Source: BCD1 sp965230565 (GTDB taxonomy: Bacteria > Bacteroidota > Bacteroidia > Chitinophagales > Saprospiraceae). Taken from it: a stretch of 64,000 nucleotides of DNA. Location: the NCBI GenBank assembly GCA_965230565.1, contig CBDDLH010000003.1:1-64000 (forward strand), written 5' to 3'. Below the pieces are notes generated by a model, which was not told the DNA's origin, ran no database searches, and worked only from the letters and a program-made list of their open reading frames with translations. Positions within the stretch are counted from its first letter, which is position 1, and each line of letters begins with the position of its first letter. Position numbers and translations under genes: made by a program. This document shows positions 1-8,850 of the stretch, piece after piece.

Positions 1-1900
1 ATTGAGGAAAATGCCAACCGTTTGGTTTCCGATAAAATGATTACCTTCAAACAGAGGTGAAGCTCCATCACCATAAAGCCCTCTTTCCCATGAATAAGCG
101 ATGGTTGAATTGCGAATAGTGAGGTCTGAAGTGTAAGTATTTATCATCGCTGACGTGTAATAACCGCCTCCGTATCCAATCCAGCAATGTTCAAGATTAT
201 TACCCGTGCCGGTGTCGTAAAACCAGATGGCACCCCACTGATCGCCTGCGGGTTCACTAGCTGAGCCGTCGCCATTAGCATCGCCATCATGAGCATCGTC
301 GGCCAAAGCCGTAAAGCTGATCGGAGCGAGTTCTGTACCCACAGCAGTCAAGCTACCATGGACAAAGAGGTCATCATAGTGATCATTGAATTTAACAGAT
401 GTTCCCGGTGTGAACGTAAGCGCTGCACCTTCATTAACCGTGACATCCTCCCAGATCACAAACGGAAAGCCAGGGTTGGCATCAAATATCACTGCACCGC
501 TGATCGTCCCTTGCAGCGCAAAACCGTTGTGGGATGAACCCGTACTACTGTTTCCGGAAAGGGTTATATTGGATCTGTTTTCCTGTAAAACAGCCAAACC
601 TGCAAAATCATTATTACCCTCAAAAACATTGTTCGTCAATTGTAAATTAACTTCATTGTCCAGGTGGTTAAGGAAAATTCCTGACGTTTGGTTGCCAAGG
701 AAATGATTACCTTCAAATAAGGGAGAAGCACCATCGCCATAAAGCCCACGTTCCGCCGAATAGGCAATGGTAGAGTTTCGAATGGATAAATTGGACGTAG
801 CAGTGTTTATCATAGCAGAAGTATAATATCCGCCACCGTAACCAACCCAACAGTAATCTAACGAATTACCACTACTATTGGCACCAAATGAAATGGCTCC
901 CCATTGATCAGGAGCAGGATCCGTTAGTCCGTCACCATTGGTATCACCCCCATGTGTATCATCAGCGAGGGCGGTAAATGTAATGGGCTCACTAGTTGTC
1001 CCGTTGGCAATGAGGCTGCCATACACAAAAAGGTCATCATAATGATCATTGAATTTAACCGTAGACCCGGGAGTAAAAGTAAGCACTGCACTTTCATTGA
1101 CCGTTACATCCTCCCAGACAACAAATGGAAAGCCCGGATTGGCATCAAAAGTTACCGAACCGGCAATGGTACCCTGGATACCAAACCCATTATGCGCTGA
1201 ACCTGTACTGGTATTTCCACTCAGGGTGACATTACTTTCATTTTCGCTAAAAGCAGCCATAACGGCAAAGTTGGCATTATCGGTGAAAGTGTTGTTGGTC
1301 AGATTCAGATTGACCTGCTTATCCAGATGGTTTAAATAAATACCATCCGTCGCATTAACCGATGAAATGATTGCCTTCAAAATAAGGGGAAGCTGCATCA
1401 CAGTAAATTCCACGTTCCGCAGAGTAGGCAATGGTCGAGTTGCGAATGGACAAGTCCGAAGTCGCGCTGTTTATCATAGCGGAAGTATAATAACCGCCAC
1501 CGTAACCAATCCAGCAATGATCCAGTGTATTATCAACACTGGTAGTACCAAATGAAATGGCACCCCATTGATCGGGGCCCGGAAGTGTCGCAGAACCGTC
1601 TCCGTTGGTATCCCCGCCATGAGCATCATCAGCAATGGATGTAAAAACAACCGGACTACCTGCAGTACCATTAGTAATAAGTCTACCATTGACAAACAAG
1701 TCATCATAATGATCATTAAACTTTACAACCACACCAGCCTGAATGGTCAGTGTAACACCTTCATTGACAGTAACGTCATCTTGGATAATATAGGGGCTAC
1801 CACCTGGGGCCCAGGTGGTATTCAGACTGATTGGACCACTAACGGTGGTTTGGGCAAGTAAGAGGCCTGGTGTAAAAAAGGAAGCAAGTAAAAGAAAAAA
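1..1900 (-). repeat. Tandem ~663-666 bp coding repeats
   Basis: The motif coding for FEGNHF lies at about 35-50, 701-716 and 1365-1380. Spacings are 666 and 664 bases; the second becomes 663 (221 codons) if the extra base at 1357 is removed. Units share most of their protein sequence, including the WEDVTVNE and TLSGN segments. Confidence 0.85.
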
Positions 1901-1930
1901 CAAGGAAGATCGTAGAGGTAGGTTTCTCAT
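1..1930 (-). pseudogene. Large secreted repeat protein, frameshifted, 3' end outside window
   Basis: The reading frame starts at 1930 with a signal peptide (about 26 residues, ending LLLAQ). It runs through a right-handed beta-helix-like repeat rich in Asn, Gly and Thr, with phrases such as KFNDHYDDLFV, DQWGAISF and YGGGYYTSAMIN. The frame ends at a TAA at 1355-1357, but removing one base at 1357 lets it continue open to position 1, past the window edge. After the break the protein continues NATDGIYLNHLD, matching GNQTSGIFLNHLD in the next unit, so a single inserted base explains the stop. Each unit has a parallel-beta-helix/adhesin look, with no catalytic motif seen. The C-terminus, where a type IX sorting domain would be expected, lies outside. 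Exported surface protein is an inference. Real pseudogene and assembly error cannot be told apart here. Confidence 0.75.
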
Positions 1931-2060
1931 AATACCAGGATTTAATTATTAAGGAAAGTCAAGTGTTTAATGTATGCTCTAGAAAAGAATAAAGCAATGA
2001 TTTTAGTCACCTCTACTCATCAAAATTCCCTTAAAATCAAGTAAATATCATGAATAAAAA

Positions 2061-2088
2061 AAAGGGCTTGCCAAATGACAAGCCCTTT
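2061..2088 (-). terminator. Rho-independent terminator after YceI gene
   Basis: A 10-bp perfect stem (AAAGGGCTTG / CAAGCCCTTT) with an 8-base loop. On the minus strand it is followed by a run of U, as expected downstream of the gene ending at 2160. Confidence 0.8.
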
Positions 2089-2159
2089 TGAATTTTAATT
2101 TAAAGATCAATATCAAAATGATCTTTGAGGGTGATTTCAATAAACTATATTTCAGTTAT

Positions 2160-2760
2160 TTATTTCCCTGCTACCAGTTCAACAGAGAGGTCAAATTCAT
2201 CGTAGATGGTCTTGTCTCCCAGGTTGTCGAAGAAACTTCCTGAGCCATAACGTACATCAAAGTCGGAACGGTCGATGGTAAGATCAGCCGTGGCTACTTT
2301 CTGGCCGTTCACATTCTTCACATTAGCAAAGAATTTGATTTCTTTTGTGATGTTCTTGATGGTCATGTTTCCGATCACTTTGTAATCGCCCGGAGTTCCT
2401 TTAGGAATTACGCGAGTGATCTCAAATGTTGCAGTCGGGTGTTTTTCGACGCCAAAGAAGTCTTTTGATTTCAAATGACCTTCCAGTTTACCTTTATATT
2501 CTCCAGTGAGATCGGTAACCGTAATCGAGGTCATATCTATTGCAAAAGAACCACCGGTCAACTGATCGCCATTGAATTCCAAATCTCCGCTTTTCATGTT
2601 AATGGTTCCGGTGTTGCTGTCCGGTTACCTTATACCCTTTCCAGGTAACAGAACTTTTCTGAACAATGGCTTTGTAAGTTTCTACAGTTACAGTAGTAAA
2701 AGCAGATGCCGATAGCACCACCACTGCAAGTAACATAGTTTTGATAGACATAATTTTCAT
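2160..2760 (-). pseudogene. YceI family periplasmic protein, frameshifted near the N-terminus
   Basis: YceI proteins are secreted lipocalin-like beta-barrels that bind isoprenoid-type lipids; the physiological role varies. The N-terminal part begins at the ATG at 2760 with signal peptide MKIMSIKTMLLAVVVLSAS and then VQKSSVTWKGYKVTG, the usual start of the YceI fold. The frame then hits a stop within a few codons. One extra base at about 2619 separates it from the downstream frame SNTGTINMKSGDL..., which carries the rest of the domain (DLTGEYKGKLEGHLKSKDFF, FEITRV, ADLTIDRSDFDVRYGSG) to 2160. Corrected length is about 199 residues, normal for the family. It may be a true mutation or a base-calling error. 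A palindromic operator lies 62 bases upstream and the MarR gene follows directly upstream. Confidence 0.85.
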
Positions 2761-2821
2761 GATTTAGTAATTGTTTGAGTTAGATCCCTCTAACAGTTTT
2801 TATAATTAATGTTATGATTAA

Positions 2822-2837
2822 AGTTGTATATACAACT
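2822..2837. promoter_or_regulatory. MarR operator upstream of yceI
   Basis: AGTTGTATATACAACT is a perfect 16-bp palindrome between the MarR stop and the YceI start. Its 14-base core differs at one position from the core of the palindrome at 3323-3336 in front of the MarR gene itself, so both are likely bound by that regulator. Confidence 0.65.
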
Positions 2838-2854
2838 ATATGATTAAAAAAATA

Positions 2855-3307
2855 TTAATCTCTCAATTTATCCAAAAGGTCGCTGAGCACACTAGCCTCT
2901 TTTTCCGTCAACACCTTTGAGAACCTTTCATTCATTTCATCCATCCCCGGCTGCATTTCCTTAAGTAATTCAAGACCTTTATCGGTGATAGTAATTTCAA
3001 CCTTTCTGCGATTTTCCATGCACTGCACCCTCTCCAACAAACCTTTGACCCTCAATTTCTCTACAAGTCGGGTGACATTACTGGTTTTTTGCATCATGCG
3101 TTCCTGCAAATCCTTTAGATTTAGCGGGTTACCTTTTTGTCCACGCAATATCCGCAACACATTGTATTGTTGTTCTGAAAGACCATGCGATTTCATAAAG
3201 CAGGCCATCTTATCCCCTAACCAGTAGTTGGTAAAAAGAATATTCAGCAACATCTTCTGATGTGGGCTTGAAAAGTTTTTCATTTTGAGTTCATCTTCCA
3301 GCTTCAT
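2855..3307 (-). CDS. MarR family transcriptional regulator
   Basis: A 150-residue winged-helix regulator of ordinary MarR length. The central part shows the family features: GLSEQQYNVLRIL, the recognition-helix region MQKTSNVTRLVEKLRVKGLLERV, and the wing ENRRKVEITITDKGLELL. MarR proteins act as dimers on palindromes and usually repress their own gene and a neighbour; ligands are typically small phenolics or oxidants, but none can be read here. The gene lies 95 bases upstream of the YceI gene on the same strand, and near-identical palindromes precede both genes, so it very probably controls itself and YceI. Confidence 0.9.
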   Translation of the reverse strand: MKLEDELKMKNFSSPHQKMLLNILFTNYWLGDKMACFMKSHGLSEQQYNVLRILRGQKGNPLNLKDLQERMMQKTSNVTRLVEKLRVKGLLERVQCMENRRKVEITITDKGLELLKEMQPGMDEMNERFSKVLTEKEASVLSDLLDKLRD

Positions 3308-3320
3308 GTTACAATCTCAA

Positions 3321-3366
3321 TTGTTGTCTATACAACAAAGGTATGTACATTTTATTTTAGATGCAA
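3321..3366 (-). promoter_or_regulatory. MarR gene promoter with overlapping operator
   Basis: On the minus strand a TTG (3364-3366) is followed after 20 bases by TACCTTTG (3336-3343), fitting the Bacteroidota -33/-7 pattern. The near-palindrome TTGTTGTCTATACAACAA (3321-3338) overlaps the -7 box, a layout that suggests autorepression. Confidence 0.65.
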
Positions 3367-3455
3367 ATATTTTCCAGAAAAAATCATAAAAATTTTTACA
3401 TTTCCTTCTCATAAACAACATCAGGCTCTGCACCAAATAATATAAAATCGACGGC

Positions 3456-3733
3456 ATGAAATTAAAATCATGCTTCCTCCTCATCTTTTGCCACGGACTA
3501 TTTTTCTTTATTACCGGACAGGAAATAATTTCATCTGATTGGTCGGTTATTGGGTTTATATTTCAAACCCTGAAGAAGAATTGCCGGAAATGAATGGCAT
3601 TCCGCTGGCGGAAATATCCTTAAATGGAGGGAAGTTGATTGCTTCGGAACTGGAGTTGAATAGTGGAGTCAAGGATCCGGTAGCGGCTAAGATGTTTGTA
3701 AATATTTTGGCGTATTTGCTTTTGGGGGATTAA
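3456..3733 (+). pseudogene. Remnant of a secreted glycoside-hydrolase-like protein
   Basis: An ATG at 3456 opens a signal peptide (MKLKSCFLLIFCHGLFFFITG), but the frame closes soon after about 45 codons. A shifted frame then codes for PEMNGIPLAEISLNGGKLI and ELELNSGVKDPVAAKMFVNILAYLL to a stop at 3733. That tail resembles the C-terminal end of large beta-galactosidase-like hydrolases (a 'DPVA...NIL.YL' closing helix). The arrangement is best explained by a large internal deletion joining the secretion signal to the last 60 residues. Assignment to a glycosidase is by motif resemblance only. It could instead be an unrelated short secreted protein with a frameshift. Confidence 0.45.
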
Positions 3734-3788
3734 TTAAAATACGAAGTTGAATATCGTCAACCTAAGCCAGGTTAATGAATAATAAAGT

Positions 3789-3959
3789 GCCCTGTGCTTC
3801 AACGCAGGGCATCATCAAGAGAAACTCAACCAGGCCTTTAGGCCTTTTGCTCAGCAAGAAGAAAGGGCTGAAGCCCTGTATTTTCCCGGTGCCTTTTACA
3901 CCGCGCTGAAGTACGGTGCAATGATATAAATTAGGGCCTAACTTGAAGTTTGACCCTAA
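3789..3959. repeat. Cluster of REP-like short inverted repeats
   Basis: Four hairpins follow one another in a gene-free stretch: GCCCTG/CAGGGC (3789-3810), AGGGCT/AGCCCT (3864-3877), CACCG/CGGTG (3899-3918) and TTAGGG/CCCTAA (3931-3959). Their loops repeat the same CTGAAG or CTTCAA core, so they look like copies of one palindromic family. The first may also end transcription from flanking genes. No transposase is near. Confidence 0.5.
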
Positions 3960-3966
3960 TTTGCTC

Positions 3967-5694
3967 TTACCTCGAAACCACAAAGGATTGCTGGAGTACA
4001 ATATGATTACCAGGAGCATGAGTACGGAGATAATAGACGCCATTGGCCATCCCGCTAACATCCAATGATTGTAGTGAAAAGCCATCTCTGTGCTCAACAC
4101 TAATGGTTCGGATCAGTTTGCCCTGAACTGAGATAACCTGAATCTGAAGGTCATCATCGGTTCCACCCAAAATCCTGATATCAGATTGATTTTTCACAAT
4201 ATTAGGTGTCAGCTGGATGGTCAGTTGTTCATCACAATTCAAATCTGCTGAAATGACATTACTGAGGGTTTCTTTCCCGTCAAAATCGATCTGCCGGAGG
4301 CGATAGTAATTTTTACCAAAAGGTTTGGGGTCCACAAAACGATAAACTGTTTTTTCCTGACCATCACCATCGCTTTCTACTTGTCCAACCTCTTTATAGT
4401 TGGATCCGTCATCACTCCTTTCAATGATAAATTTTTCATTATTGACTTCCGTTGCTGTAGCCCACTCAAGAATAATTTCACAATTTTCTTCAATCACTTC
4501 AAAGAATATGAGATCTACAGGCAGCAATGGCAATGATGGATCATTCAACCAAAATTTATGCAGGGATTCAAATCCAAACTCTCCTCCTGAAATCACCAGA
4601 TTACCCCCGGACCATACTTTAAAATGTCCATATCCGTAGGAACAGCAAATCCCGTCACCATAAGAATCATAAATATTGAATTGGTAACAACCATTTTCTG
4701 TAGCAGTAACATCAGCATCAGGAATGGTGCTCTGCCCATCATAATAAGGAGGACTGTTTAAAATCACCGTTCCGTTGGGGTCAATAATTTCCCAGGAAGT
4801 TTCCGAAGCGTAATCGTCTGGATCAATTTCTACGGTAAGCTGGGCATTCGTTGCTTCGGGGGCTGCAGCTACAATAAGATCTTCCTCATCTCCTGCCGGC
4901 CTTGTATCTGTGAATCCATTCGGACTAACCACTTTGGCCGTCCAGGTTCCAACTTCTGTTACCGGATAAGAGATAGAAACGGTTGTACGTTCAGCATGAT
5001 CCAGAAACTGGCTGGAGAAACCCTGGGTATATACCACGGTTCCGGAAGGATCCCTGAGTTCGATATCAAAAGAATTCAAAGTTGCCGTACCTGCATTATA
5101 CACTTCAAGTGAAAAATCTGTATTTCCGCCACTCGGACAAATATACTGTGTGCCATGAACCAATAACAAAGTGGCATCATGCACTTTATCATCAAAAGCA
5201 CCCGGACACATGTTTCTTACATTTTGCCAAAATGCCCATTTGGAGGTCCGGCTGATTTCAGCGGCAGTTCCTGAACCACAATGGAGAAATAACGTGGGAT
5301 ATCCTCCAAAATTATAATGTGAAGCTACGTGAGCACCCCATCCGTCCGGACCGATAATCGGATATTCTGTCCCCGCAGTCCAGTCACCCTGGGAATCTCC
5401 ACCGCCCATCAATTGCGAATCAGAGGATCCCTGGTCTCCATCGATAAAAAACACCATGAACTCATTCGTTCCATCCGGACCAAAATCATGATACAATTCT
5501 TCCATCACCCCGGATTGATGCCATGCCCAGCAAGGCGGGCACCAATGAGCAGATAAGTCCACCAAAACAGCCTTATTATTGTGGTCTGTGATATCGTGAA
5601 AATTGCCCAGATAATCATAAGCTGTCCAGCTCTGGGCAGGAAGAGAAATTGTCAACAGTAATAAAAATACGTTTGAAAGGAGTAGTCTTTGCAT
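3967..5694 (-). CDS. Secreted thioredoxin-fold protein with type IX sorting domain
   Basis: A 575-residue exported protein. A signal peptide covers about the first 21 residues. A thioredoxin-like domain follows with the redox motif WCPPCW (Cys52, Cys55). Next come beta-sandwich regions, one holding DSYGDGICC, a Cys-containing phrase I recognise from other secreted Bacteroidota proteins. The C-terminal ~80 residues (starting LTPNIVKNQSD, ending NGVYYLRTHAPGN...SFVVSR) fit a type A sorting domain of type IX secretion. The protein should therefore be moved across the outer membrane and anchored or released at the surface. A disulfide oxidoreductase or peptidoglycan-side redox role is inferred from CPPC only. 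It is transcribed alone; the upstream gene ends in its own terminator. Confidence 0.8.
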   Translation of the reverse strand: MQRLLLSNVFLLLLTISLPAQSWTAYDYLGNFHDITDHNNKAVLVDLSAHWCPPCWAWHQSGVMEELYHDFGPDGTNEFMVFFIDGDQGSSDSQLMGGGDSQGDWTAGTEYPIIGPDGWGAHVASHYNFGGYPTLFLHCGSGTAAEISRTSKWAFWQNVRNMCPGAFDDKVHDATLLLVHGTQYICPSGGNTDFSLEVYNAGTATLNSFDIELRDPSGTVVYTQGFSSQFLDHAERTTVSISYPVTEVGTWTAKVVSPNGFTDTRPAGDEEDLIVAAAPEATNAQLTVEIDPDDYASETSWEIIDPNGTVILNSPPYYDGQSTIPDADVTATENGCYQFNIYDSYGDGICCSYGYGHFKVWSGGNLVISGGEFGFESLHKFWLNDPSLPLLPVDLIFFEVIEENCEIILEWATATEVNNEKFIIERSDDGSNYKEVGQVESDGDGQEKTVYRFVDPKPFGKNYYRLRQIDFDGKETLSNVISADLNCDEQLTIQLTPNIVKNQSDIRILGGTDDDLQIQVISVQGKLIRTISVEHRDGFSLQSLDVSGMANGVYYLRTHAPGNHIVLQQSFVVSR

Positions 5695-5791
5695 TACATG
5701 AGATAGTTGTTTCAGTAATTATAGGGAAAATCCACGAATTTGAACCCGCTCCAAAGACTTAAATTATTTTCTGTAAGCTAAAAAACAAAAG

Positions 5792-5816
5792 ACGGCGGGC
5801 GTAAAACGCCTGCCGT
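5792..5816 (-). terminator. Terminator of the minus-strand haem/NO block
   Basis: An 11-bp stem ACGGCGGGCGT / ACGCCTGCCGT with one G.U pair and a 3-base loop. The minus strand continues with a U-rich run, just after the gene ending at 5915. Confidence 0.7.
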
Positions 5817-5914
5817 TGAACCAAATTCATCTATTTAACACAAAATATTAATCGATAATTGACATTATCCAAATTTATAATATGCACTCTATAGACAGCT
5901 TGTAGCATCCTTTT

Positions 5915-6361
5915 CTACTCTATCCAATGATATGTATTCCAGCTGCTAAAATGACTACTGTCCTGAGTTGAAGGCATTGGTTTCGCCAAAGCTACAGAAA
6001 GACTCTCAACCTGCTGTTTGAACAAGGTTATGGTACTGTCCGTCATATCCTTCACAAAAATCACATAAGGAACCTCATTCAGCAGACCCGTCCACCTGTT
6101 TTCTTCAACAACAAATGAGTCCATGTTCATTACATATTTCACAGGCAGTGGACCACGCATTTCATATTCAATGGAATCAGGTCCGATCCTGTAATAAACA
6201 TATTGCATACTATCCTCATTGAGCGCAAAAGTTCGGGTCCAGGTTCCCAAAAATGGAATCTCTTCTTCGATCTCCGCTGATGGTTGATTGGTCGTTCCCG
6301 TTTCCTGACATGCCATCATCCCGGCAAAGGCTACGATTAACAAAAGCCAGGTTCGTTTCAT
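5915..6361 (-). CDS. Small lipoprotein of unknown function
   Basis: A 148-residue protein that begins with a lipoprotein signal (MKRTWLLLIVAFAGMMAC, Cys18 as lipidation site). It continues into a short acidic linker and a beta-rich domain (FLGTWTRTFALNEDSMQYVYY, RWTGLLNEVPYVIFVKD) reminiscent of small lipocalin-like barrels. I do not recognise the family. The gene starts one base after the stop of the preceding small gene and is the last of the minus-strand block before the terminator at 5792, so it is probably cotranscribed with the haem receptor genes. Confidence 0.6.
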   Translation of the reverse strand: MKRTWLLLIVAFAGMMACQETGTTNQPSAEIEEEIPFLGTWTRTFALNEDSMQYVYYRIGPDSIEYEMRGPLPVKYVMNMDSFVVEENRWTGLLNEVPYVIFVKDMTDSTITLFKQQVESLSVALAKPMPSTQDSSHFSSWNTYHWIE

Positions 6362-6362
6362 A

Positions 6363-6719
6363 TCAATTACAATTTTCGCTCATTTCGAATTCAGCCACCA
6401 GCTTCAGGTTAGATGCCATTCCTTCAAAGAGATCCATTACTTTTTTAAAATCCTCAGAGGAGAATGACAGTAATAAATTCTCTACAGGGGTACGCACCAT
6501 AATTTTTGACCCCGTCGGTTCATAATACTTTTGTGCCTCAATTTCGGCATTTATCTTTTGGAAAGACTTGAAAAGTTTTAGAAAATTTGGTTTCGGCATA
6601 TGACTTACCACATTGCCGAAGCAAAATTGAACTTCTCCACAACAATCACACTTCCCAATGTAACCAAAGTCATTTCTGAATAGGATTTTCAAACCTGAAT
6701 GAAAAGATTTTCCGGACAT
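6363..6719 (-). CDS. Small cysteine-containing protein (DUF6686-like)
   Basis: About 118 residues from the ATG at 6719 (MSGKSFHSGLK...). A longer reading from 6758 would overlap the receptor gene and is less likely. The N-terminal third holds GKCDCCGEVQFCFGNV, a Cys cluster with the 'FGN' phrase typical of a small Bacteroidota family that I recall as DUF6686. The rest is helical (LFKSFQKINAEIEAQKYY, DFKKVMDLFEGM). The Cys cluster suggests metal or haem handling, but this is only an inference from context: the gene lies directly between the haem receptor gene and the lipoprotein gene, with 19-base and 1-base gaps. Confidence 0.6.
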   Translation of the reverse strand: MSGKSFHSGLKILFRNDFGYIGKCDCCGEVQFCFGNVVSHMPKPNFLKLFKSFQKINAEIEAQKYYEPTGSKIMVRTPVENLLLSFSSEDFKKVMDLFEGMASNLKLVAEFEMSENCN

Positions 6720-6738
6720 ATTTTTAATTGTTGTGCAT

Positions 6739-8850
6739 TTATAAATTATTCCAGCCAAAATTCCAGGAACATTTCAACATATAAATTCTTCCCGTTCCAA
6801 AAGGTACAGATCCGCCACCTCCAGAATGAGCTCCGCCTCCTCCTCCAGTCAATGGTACATTTCTGATGTCAAAAATATTCTGCACACCTCCAACCAAATG
6901 GATGCGTTTTTTCCACAGATATTTGGAAACGGTAAAATCCGCAATGGTAAACCCATCCTGAATGAGTTCTCCGGTTATCGGATTATCCTCTGCATCATAA
7001 TCCTGAAAATAGGTAACAAGCTTATCATTATTCCTGACATACAGGGAAAACTGCCACTGGTATTTGGGTATTTTATACCTCATCTCTGCGCTAGTTTCAA
7101 AAACGAACGTAAATGGATTAACCTCAGCAAAGGTCTCGGATAGCAGGTTATATCTTCCGATTGGAGATCCACCTATCTGTAGATTCAGGTTTTTATGGTT
7201 ATAGCTGAATTGCAAACTCCCCCCCAATGTTTTGTATCTGCTTTGGTTAAAATAGGCATATTGATTAGATACCTGACCAACCTCAGCAGCAGGCACCAGT
7301 TTTCCGTCAACTTCCACATACTGGTACAGATCGATCTTTTGCTGAATATCATTGTAAAAGCCCATTAGGGAAGCCTTAAAATTATGCCTTTGTAGTGTTT
7401 TATCCCAATCCATATTAACCTGAAAATTATTCGAAGTTTCTGCCTTCAGATCCGTATTTCCCAGGATAAAATGATTGGTGTCTACAAAATAAAAAAACAG
7501 CTCTTTCAAAGAAGGGGCTCTGAATCCTTTGGCATAAGAAGCGCGTAAGGTCCAATGTTGTGCAAGAGCATATCTGATATTCAACGAAGGCACCACTGGT
7601 GCGTCAAACCGGGTATTATAGCTAATTCTGGCTCCCCCCTGAATGATAAACTTATCAAAGGGCTGATATTTCAAACTTCCGAATACAGCATAATCCCCCA
7701 GTTCACTGAAATTTTCTTTGTCTGATGTTTCATCATTGATCCGCTGACCATATGCGTTTTCGTAGTTGAAGTCAAGACCAACTTGAAAATCAATTTTTCC
7801 ATTTGGAAATTTGGAGGCAAAAACCGGGCGTAAAACAATAGCATTAAAAACTGTGGTGTCCTGTTCGTTGGCTACTTCCGTCTCTTCGCCGGTATCAAAT
7901 TCAAAACGGTAAGTATTTTTCTGCCTTTTAAAGAAATTATAACCCATTGTTGTTTTGAGGAAAAAATATTTCCCTAAGGTACCTTCCTGGTGCAGGGAAT
8001 GTTCGTGCCGGTTGGTATGATAATAATCGTCAAATGCATATGGTTGGAATTGAGGGCGCCTCATTTCTCCAAGATTTGAGACGTCCTCTTTGAACCAATT
8101 GGTGGCATACCGAACATTAAAATCTTCAGCAAAATCATAACGGGCAGATCCACCCGCAGAGATTTGTTTTTTGGGGTTCCACTGGAATGACCGAAAGTCG
8201 GTCTCTAAAGTATCCGGAACAGAATCAAAGCCTTTAAAATCACTATATCGACCCTGCACCCTCAGCAACAGTTTTTTAACCGGACGAAAACCGAGGCCGG
8301 CACTCACATTATACCTGCCGATACTTTCGGTTTTTAGTTCCAGTTGGGTATCATATCGATGTAGCTGGGATTTTTTGGTTATGAGATTGATCACTCCGCC
8401 AAGGGCATTGGTCCCGTAATTGACGGACATCGGGCCTTCCACAATTTCGACTCGTTCGATATTATGGAGGTTCACCTGCCCCAGATCAATATCATCACCA
8501 ACCCGGCCAATAACAGGAACACCATCGATCATAATCTGCACATTTTGACCGCTGATCCCCTGCAGGTTGATACTGCTTCCAAGAATCATATCCTGGGATA
8601 TACGGATATTAAGTTCTTGCTGCAACAGTTCTTCAAGGTTGCTGACTCCCCGCTGTTGGATGTCTTCCTGTTTAATCGTACGTACCCTGTGCACGGCATT
8701 CTTTGAATGCGTAGGAGCATATTGAGCCGTGATCACCACGTTGTCAATATCGAGAGACCATGTGATGGAATCCGGTTCAATATCCTGGGAAAAGGCAACG
8801 GTAGTGCCTATTCCCAGGAAAGTAATTAACAGAATGACATTTTTTATCAT
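6739..8850 (-). CDS. hmuR: TonB-dependent haem receptor, HmuR-like
   Basis: A 703-residue outer-membrane receptor. After a signal peptide (to about residue 22) comes a TonB-box-like DNVVITAQ. The plug domain follows (VQIMIDGVPVIGRVGDD, IERVEIVEGPMSVNYGTNALGGVINLITKK), then a 22-stranded-type barrel. The motifs GFRAPSLKELF and GNTDLKAET correspond to the FRAP and NPxL boxes of haem receptors, with a His between them (TNHFILGNTDL). The C-terminus holds a Gly/His-rich loop before the last strands. Its start codon overlaps the end of the HmuY-like gene by one base, which points to translational coupling. Predicted role: transport of haem delivered by the HmuY-like protein, energised by TonB. Specificity for haem rather than another chelate rests on the motifs and the partner. 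Confidence 0.8.
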   Translation of the reverse strand: MIKNVILLITFLGIGTTVAFSQDIEPDSITWSLDIDNVVITAQYAPTHSKNAVHRVRTIKQEDIQQRGVSNLEELLQQELNIRISQDMILGSSINLQGISGQNVQIMIDGVPVIGRVGDDIDLGQVNLHNIERVEIVEGPMSVNYGTNALGGVINLITKKSQLHRYDTQLELKTESIGRYNVSAGLGFRPVKKLLLRVQGRYSDFKGFDSVPDTLETDFRSFQWNPKKQISAGGSARYDFAEDFNVRYATNWFKEDVSNLGEMRRPQFQPYAFDDYYHTNRHEHSLHQEGTLGKYFFLKTTMGYNFFKRQKNTYRFEFDTGEETEVANEQDTTVFNAIVLRPVFASKFPNGKIDFQVGLDFNYENAYGQRINDETSDKENFSELGDYAVFGSLKYQPFDKFIIQGGARISYNTRFDAPVVPSLNIRYALAQHWTLRASYAKGFRAPSLKELFFYFVDTNHFILGNTDLKAETSNNFQVNMDWDKTLQRHNFKASLMGFYNDIQQKIDLYQYVEVDGKLVPAAEVGQVSNQYAYFNQSRYKTLGGSLQFSYNHKNLNLQIGGSPIGRYNLLSETFAEVNPFTFVFETSAEMRYKIPKYQWQFSLYVRNNDKLVTYFQDYDAEDNPITGELIQDGFTIADFTVSKYLWKKRIHLVGGVQNIFDIRNVPLTGGGGGAHSGGGGSVPFGTGRIYMLKCSWNFGWNNL

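Noticed and set aside
1568..1861. Plus-strand frame opposite the repeat protein
   Set aside because: Similar frames appear opposite each repeat unit, which marks them as shadows of the repeats.
3762..4100. 112-residue minus-strand frame
   Set aside because: Overlaps the end of the thioredoxin-fold gene and the hairpin cluster; composition reflects the repeats.
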